DNA of 7,121 nucleotides, taken from assembly GCA_009469685.1 (NCBI GenBank), contig SSTA01000425.1, positions 1 through 7,121 on the forward strand. Direction: 5' to 3'. Positions 5,206 through 7,121 of this stretch are shown here, piece by piece. The position numbers were made by a program, and so were the translations under genes. Each line of letters starts with the position of its first letter. Positions within the stretch are counted from its first letter, which is position 1. This DNA comes from Azonexaceae bacterium. GTDB taxonomy: Bacteria; Pseudomonadota; Gammaproteobacteria; Burkholderiales; Rhodocyclaceae. The notes under the pieces are model-generated. The model saw only the letters and a list, made by a program, of their open reading frames with translations, was not told the DNA's origin and did no database searches.

Positions 5206-6912
5206 ATGAAACTTGCCGTCGACCGCCGGCACATCGAGCCGATGATGCGGGCCTTTCCGCGCCTGGAGGAATACCGCGACCAGTTGCGCTTCGGCAATCG
5301 CGTCGAGGTGCCCTTCAACCGGTTCGAGCCGGTCGAGCTGGATATGTTGCAAGCGCTCTACGGCGAAGGCGACCTTGAGCTGAGAGCACAAGCGGCGCAG
5401 ATTGCCACGCTACGCACCGCGCTGGCCACCGGCGGCCACCGCTTCGAGGCCGAAGAACTGGAGATGGCGGTGCCGGCCATCGCCCGTTACCTGGCCGAAG
5501 ACGCCGAACGCGGCTGGGTCTTCTCGGCGGCAGTCACGGGCAAGCCGCTGGCCTGGGTGGTCAGCCGGCTGGACTTCACACCGCCGTCGGAAGAGGAAAG
5601 CGGCAAGATATTTCTGGAGCTGAAGGCCAATTCGCGGGCCAAGATGGCGACGGCGACGCTGCGCATCTCAGGGCCCGACATCGCCGGTCGTACGGTGGCA
5701 GAGATCCTTGCCGCCAAGGGATACGTCAAAGAGACTCCTGCCCTGATCGCCGCCTACGAAGAGGGGGCGGCGCGCTATTTCGAGTGGCGGGCACAGTACG
5801 GGGCGCAGTTTTCCGGCAGCGGTACCGGCTGGTTCGCCGAAAATCCGACGGCGACCCATCGCGACACGGATTTTTCGCGCAAGGACCAGATCATTCTCTC
5901 CTCCACCGGCAGTCCGGCACGGCTGGTGAACGACGAAAGCATCCTCGGCGACCGGGTGCTGGCGATGGATGCGACCGGCGACATCCTGGCCAAGTTCGTC
6001 CGCCGCGTACAGAGGAATTCGCGGCTGTCGGGCAAGGAGGAGGCCGAAGTCGAGGACACCCAGGCCGGCATCAAGAAGGGGTTGTTTACCGAACTGCCGG
6101 TGCATTTCCTCATCCTCATGTTCCACCTCGATCTGCACCACTACGTCTGGGTGCACGTGGACGACATCGAGCCCTACGCCTACCAGCCGGAACTGAAGGA
6201 TAAATTGGTGCTGCCCCCCGAGCAGACCGACCTCATCGACATCCTCACCGCCGAAATGGACGTCCTGATGGACGACATCGTCGCCGGCAAGTCGGGCGGC
6301 ACGACGGTCCTCTGCGCAGGGCCCCCGGGAGTGGGCAAGACGCTGACCGCCGAGGTGTATTCGGAAATCATCAAGCGCCCGCTCTACCGCGTGCATTCAG
6401 GTCAACTGGGGCTCAACGTGGCGGCCATGGAAACCGCCTTGAAGGACGTTCTGACCCGCGCCCAGCGCTGGGGGGCGGTGATGCTGATCGACGAAGCCGA
6501 CGTGTACATCAAGAAGCGCGACGACAACATCACCATGAATGCCGTAGTCGGCGTCTTCCTGCGCGTGCTGGAATACTTCAACGGCCTGTTGTTCCTCACC
6601 ACCAATCGGGTGGACGACATCGACGAAGCCATCGTTTCCCGCTGCATCGCCCTCATCCGCTTCCACGCACCGCAACGCGAGGATCGCAGGAAAATCTGGG
6701 GCGTCATGGCCGAACAGTTCGGCCTGGTTGTGGAGCAGGCCTTGATGGAACGTTTGCCGGACATCTTCCCCGACGCCTCGGGGCGGGACATCAAGGGCCT
6801 GGCCAAACTGGTGGCCAAGTACTGCAGTCAGAAGGGGCTGCCGCCGACCGAAGACGTATTCCGCCGCTGTTCTATGTTCCGGGCCCTCGATCAAGCGCCG
6901 GTGCATGGATGA
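5206..6912 (+). CDS. AAA-family ATPase with large uncharacterised N-terminal region
   Basis: This 568-residue protein has one complete AAA module at about residues 340-520: Walker A GPPGVGKT (372-379), Walker B MLIDEAD (426-432), sensor-1 TTNR (465-468) and a likely arginine finger in AIVSRC (Arg479). A lid-like helical part follows. Residues 1-340 match no domain I can name. They contain an Arg/Glu-rich first helix region, the conserved block seen again in the remnant at 693-900 (residues 184-235), and FHLDLHHYVWVHVDDIEPY before the AAA core. The phrases DDIVAGK, LTAE and PLYRVHSGQLG recall large AAA ATPases also found in fungi. No membrane segment or signal is seen, so a cytoplasmic hexameric remodeller is likely. 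AAGAGG six bases before the ATG supports the start. It is divergent from the NifX-like gene. The substrate is unknown. Confidence 0.92.
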   Translation: MKLAVDRRHIEPMMRAFPRLEEYRDQLRFGNRVEVPFNRFEPVELDMLQALYGEGDLELRAQAAQIATLRTALATGGHRFEAEELEMAVPAIARYLAEDAERGWVFSAAVTGKPLAWVVSRLDFTPPSEEESGKIFLELKANSRAKMATATLRISGPDIAGRTVAEILAAKGYVKETPALIAAYEEGAARYFEWRAQYGAQFSGSGTGWFAENPTATHRDTDFSRKDQIILSSTGSPARLVNDESILGDRVLAMDATGDILAKFVRRVQRNSRLSGKEEAEVEDTQAGIKKGLFTELPVHFLILMFHLDLHHYVWVHVDDIEPYAYQPELKDKLVLPPEQTDLIDILTAEMDVLMDDIVAGKSGGTTVLCAGPPGVGKTLTAEVYSEIIKRPLYRVHSGQLGLNVAAMETALKDVLTRAQRWGAVMLIDEADVYIKKRDDNITMNAVVGVFLRVLEYFNGLLFLTTNRVDDIDEAIVSRCIALIRFHAPQREDRRKIWGVMAEQFGLVVEQALMERLPDIFPDASGRDIKGLAKLVAKYCSQKGLPPTEDVFRRCSMFRALDQAPVHG

Positions 6913-6936
6913 AGCCCGGTCAGGAGCCTCAGGCGG

Positions 6937-7121
6937 TCAGCCGCGTTTCTTCGAGCAGCGCGGCGACCACCGATCCACCGACGGCATCGTGCGGATCCAG
7001 GGCGATGACCCGCCGGATCATGGCCTCCGCTTGGACGGGCTCCCCGCAACGCAGGTGCACGAAGGCCAGACCCTTGAGGGCGGCCAGCGCCGGTCCGGGG
7101 GCGGATTTCCACAGAATCCAG
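6937..7121 (-). CDS. C-terminal part of a TPR-type protein (cut by window edge)
   Basis: On the minus strand an open frame enters from the right edge and ends in TGA at 6939-6937, giving 61 residues. The segment ALKGLAFVHLRCGEPVQAEA followed by MIRRVIALDPHDA has the helix-turn-helix spacing and the LDP ending of a tetratricopeptide repeat, a protein-protein interaction module. The final residues VVAALLEETRLTA look like a capping helix. Its start lies outside the window, so its full length and family are unknown; small TPR proteins such as secretion chaperones are one possibility. It converges on the AAA ATPase gene with only 24 bases between and no obvious terminator. Confidence 0.68.

Noticed and set aside
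4989..5318. Upstream extension of the NifX-like protein to 223 residues
   Set aside because: The family domain begins right at the ATG at 4988, which has its own ribosome binding site; the extension overlaps the start of the AAA ATPase and the promoter region.

Overview
The window is GC-rich (clearly above 60%) bacterial DNA. Codon use, Shine-Dalgarno sites and protein types fit a proteobacterium. A standalone NifX/NifB-type cofactor-binding protein, with NifA-like and sigma54-like sequences beside it, hints at a nitrogen-fixing relative, perhaps a betaproteobacterium of the Rhodocyclales kind. That placement is inference only; no rRNA, tRNA, CRISPR array or insertion sequence is visible.

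Layout. (1) 18-649, minus strand: a type II toxin-antitoxin pair, a Phd-like antitoxin followed by a PIN-domain toxin, overlapping by GTGA. (2) About 693-900, plus strand: a remnant of a second copy of the AAA ATPase that is intact at 5206-6912. (3) 948-1850, minus: a LysR-type regulator, divergent from (4) a plus-strand operon at 1968-4611. The operon encodes an alpha/beta hydrolase, an MFS transporter, a possible 39-residue membrane peptide and a short-chain dehydrogenase (SDR) that has lost its catalytic middle. (5) 4647-4988, minus: the NifX/NifB C-terminal-like protein. (6) 5206-6912, plus: a 568-residue AAA ATPase with a large N-terminal region I cannot assign. (7) 6937-7121, minus: the C-terminal end of a TPR-type protein, cut by the window edge.

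How they may work together. The LysR regulator probably controls the divergent hydrolase-transporter-SDR operon. The 117-bp gap between them holds a sigma70-like promoter overlapped by a 7-bp inverted repeat. The NifX-like gene and the AAA ATPase are also divergent. Their 217-bp gap contains an exact TGT-N10-ACA (NifA-type activator site), a 9-bp-stem palindrome, a 14/15-nt direct repeat, and a -24/-12-like element ending just before the ATPase ribosome binding site. The most interesting reading is that the ATPase is an undescribed accessory of metallocluster or nitrogen metabolism, and that the organism's lineage once held a second, divergent copy whose stump survives beside the toxin-antitoxin genes.
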